Shown piece after piece: positions 62,421 to 64,000 of a stretch of 64,000 nt of DNA. The stretch spans positions 868,001 to 932,000 of the forward strand of contig OZ253558.1 of assembly GCA_965262745.1 (NCBI GenBank), given 5' to 3'. Made by a program: the position numbers and the translations under genes. The first letter of the stretch is position 1. Every line of letters begins with the position of its first letter. The notes under the pieces are model-generated. The model was given only the letters and a program-made list of their open reading frames with translations, searched no databases and was not told where the DNA came from. This stretch comes from JAJECS01 sp965262745. Lineage in GTDB: Bacteria > Chloroflexota > UBA11872.

Positions 62421-62478
62421 CCCGCCAGGCCCAAGGCGCGTCGGACTGCGGGCCGTCGCCCAATCGGAAGGACTAATC

Positions 62479-63783
62479 ATGGCTGCGCCGGATCTCGACA
62501 CGTTGGTCGCGCTCGCCAAGCGGCGCGGCTTTGTATTCGCAAGCTCCGAAATCTATGGTGGGTTTGCCAGCACCTGGGACTACGGGCCGCTGGGCGCCGA
62601 GCTCATTCGCAACATCAAAGAGGCCTGGTGGCGCCGCGTCGTGATGGCCCGCGAAGACGTAGTCGGACTGAACGCCTCGATCCTCATGCACCCGCGCATC
62701 TGGGAGGCGTCGGGCCATGTCGAGAATTTCAACGATCCCCTCGTCGAGTGCCCGGCCTGCAAGCGGCGCTATCGGCAGGACGACGTGCCGGAAGGCACGT
62801 GCCCGCATGACGAAACGGCGCTTACCGAGCCGCGACGATTCAACACCATGTTCAGTACGCAAGTCGGGCCGGTTCAGGAATCGGCCGACACGGCCTACCT
62901 GCGCCCGGAGACGGCCCAGGCAATCTTCGTGAATTTCAAGAACGTCCTGGATTCGACCCGCGTGCGGCTGCCGTTCGGAATCGCCCAGATCGGCAAGGCC
63001 TTTCGCAATGAGATCACCACCGGCAACTTCATCTTCCGCAGCCGCGAGTTCGAGCAAATGGAGCTGGAATACTTCGTGGAGCCGGGACAGGATTCGGCCG
63101 CCTACACGGCCTGGATCGACGAGCGCTTTGCGTGGTGGCAAGACTTCGGCTTGAGTCCCAGTCGCCTCCGCCTGCGCCCGCACCGCACCGACGAGCTTTC
63201 GCACTACTCGAAGGGAACCACAGACATCGAGTATGCGTTCCCCTTTGGGTGGGGTGAGCTCGAAGGCATTGCCAACCGGACCGACTACGACCTGGCACGG
63301 CATGCGGAAGCCAGCGGCGAATCGCTCACCGTCTTCGACGAGGCCTCCAAGACTCACGTACGGCCCTACGTCATCGAGCCGTCGAGCGGCGTTGACCGAG
63401 CGGCGCTCGCGTTCCTCGCCGACGCCTATACCGAGCAAGAGGTGCGCGGCGAGACCCGCGTGTTCTTGAACCTGGATCCGCGTCTGGCGCCGACAAAGGC
63501 CGCCATATTTCCGCTGGCGCGCAACAAGCCCGATTTGGTCAAGCTGGCGCGTGACATCCATGCACGCCTCGCCGCGTCATGGCCGGTGTTCTACGACGCC
63601 GGCGGATCCATTGGGCGGCGCTACGCCCGCCAAGACGAGGCCGGGACGCCGTTTGGCATTACTGTGGATTACGACTCGCTCGACGACCACAGCGTGACGA
63701 TTCGCCACCGCGACACGATGGCGCAGGACCGCGTAGCTGTGGACCAGTTGCACGGCTTCCTGGCCGAGCGGCTGGCCTGGTAG
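62479..63783 (+). CDS. glyS: Glycyl-tRNA synthetase, dimeric class II type
   Basis: The 434-residue single-chain GlyRS has the opening LVALAKRRGFVFASSEIYGG, motif 1/2 blocks (TWDYGPLGAELI, AYLRPETAQAIFVNFKN, GKAFRNEITTGNFIFRSREFEQME) and an anticodon-binding end. It charges tRNA-Gly. The 58-base upstream gap holds GGAAGGA and no T-box-like element. Confidence 0.96.
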   Translation: MAAPDLDTLVALAKRRGFVFASSEIYGGFASTWDYGPLGAELIRNIKEAWWRRVVMAREDVVGLNASILMHPRIWEASGHVENFNDPLVECPACKRRYRQDDVPEGTCPHDETALTEPRRFNTMFSTQVGPVQESADTAYLRPETAQAIFVNFKNVLDSTRVRLPFGIAQIGKAFRNEITTGNFIFRSREFEQMELEYFVEPGQDSAAYTAWIDERFAWWQDFGLSPSRLRLRPHRTDELSHYSKGTTDIEYAFPFGWGELEGIANRTDYDLARHAEASGESLTVFDEASKTHVRPYVIEPSSGVDRAALAFLADAYTEQEVRGETRVFLNLDPRLAPTKAAIFPLARNKPDLVKLARDIHARLAASWPVFYDAGGSIGRRYARQDEAGTPFGITVDYDSLDDHSVTIRHRDTMAQDRVAVDQLHGFLAERLAW

Positions 63784-63789
63784 GCGATC

Positions 63790-64000
63790 ATGGCCGGCGA
63801 GGGCGGTGACCGCGATCAGCCGGCGGCGGGATCGTACTCGCGGGCCGAGCGCATCGTCCTCGGCCCATTTCGTCGGGGAATGGCCATCGTCCTCGCGCCG
63901 GTGGTGGCTGTGCTGGCCCGGATGGGTGTACCGCCCACTGCCGTCTCGGTCAGCCAGATTCCAATCGGGTTTGCCGCCGCGGCGCTGATCACGCACGCGC
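63790..64000 (+). CDS. CDP-alcohol phosphatidyltransferase-like protein, N-terminal part (cut by window edge)
   Basis: Only 70 residues are visible. After a polar lead, VLARMGVPPTAVSVSQIPIGFAAAALITHA resembles the first helix region of CDP-alcohol phosphatidyltransferases (PgsA family), but the diagnostic DG-x2-AR signature lies beyond the edge. It starts six bases after glyS. Confidence 0.55.
   Translation, partial: MAGEGGDRDQPAAGSYSRAERIVLGPFRRGMAIVLAPVVAVLARMGVPPTAVSVSQIPIGFAAAALITHA

Noticed and set aside
62421..62478. T-box or other riboswitch before glyS
   Set aside because: The gap is only 58 bases and has no T-box sequence or terminator; only a ribosome site is seen.
1..64000. Mobile elements, prophage genes, CRISPR arrays or long direct repeats other than the GH42 duplication
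   Set aside because: No transposase, integrase, phage or Cas-like protein and no regularly spaced repeats were recognised on reading both strands. The gene set is almost all core.

Overview
The window is 64 kb of a high-GC (about two-thirds G+C by eye), densely packed bacterial chromosome. It contains almost only core genes: NADH dehydrogenase, type II fatty-acid synthesis, ribosomal proteins, translation and tRNA enzymes, and isoprenoid and cell-envelope precursors. There are no phage genes, insertion sequences or CRISPR arrays. The combination of rex directly ahead of nuo, a short coiled-coil gene between coaD and the DUF177-rpmF pair, DUF1385 next to prfA and rpmE, and an eukaryote/archaeal-type dimeric GlyRS is most reminiscent of Chloroflexota. 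That placement is an inference from gene content and order and was not tested by a tree.

Layout: (1) 0-7.9 kb, minus strand, accessory metabolism: an ABC exporter cut by the left edge, a hydantoinase/oxoprolinase subunit without its usual partner, and two near-identical tandem GH42-like glycosidases. (2) 8.0-20.7 kb, plus strand: rex, a good Rex operator, then nuoA-C-D-G-H-I-J-K-L-M-N. nuoB, nuoE and nuoF are absent from this operon. (3) 20.7-29.4 kb: a GSA-type aminotransferase, then acpP, bioY, accB and fabF (minus) divergent from fabH (plus), a MocR-like or aminoadipate-type aminotransferase, a HIT protein, lepB and rluD. (4) 40.2 to 29.4 kb, minus strand, one apparent twelve-gene operon: fakA-like, recG, rsmD, coaD, coiled-coil protein, DUF177, rpmF, fabD, fabG, accC, nusB, tatC. 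(5) 52.8 to 40.5 kb, minus strand: wecA/tagO-like, rpmE, DUF1385, prfA, prmC, gmk, a degenerate priA, def, fmt, two YugP-type metallopeptidases, rlmN, rpe; rpmB lies convergent to rpe. (6) 53.0-64.0 kb, plus strand: rpsU, yqeY, ybeY, ispE, tRNA-Gln, glmU, prs, three tandem CNNM/CorC-type proteins, recO, glyS, and the start of a CDP-alcohol phosphatidyltransferase-like gene.

Fatty-acid synthesis is split into two nearby clusters: condensation, carrier protein and biotin uptake at 22-26 kb, and fabD, fabG and accC at 31-34 kb. Together with fakA and coaD these cover initiation, one reduction, carrier supply and recycling. fabZ, enoyl reductase and accA/accD are not in the window.

The most notable observations are the Rex operator in front of a nuo operon lacking B, E and F; tandem GH42 paralogues that seem to have lost the acid/base glutamate; a PriA with ruined helicase motifs; two genes whose best start is an AUC codon; an attenuator-like hairpin in the rpsU leader; and two convergent gene pairs that share one CTAG as both stop codons.
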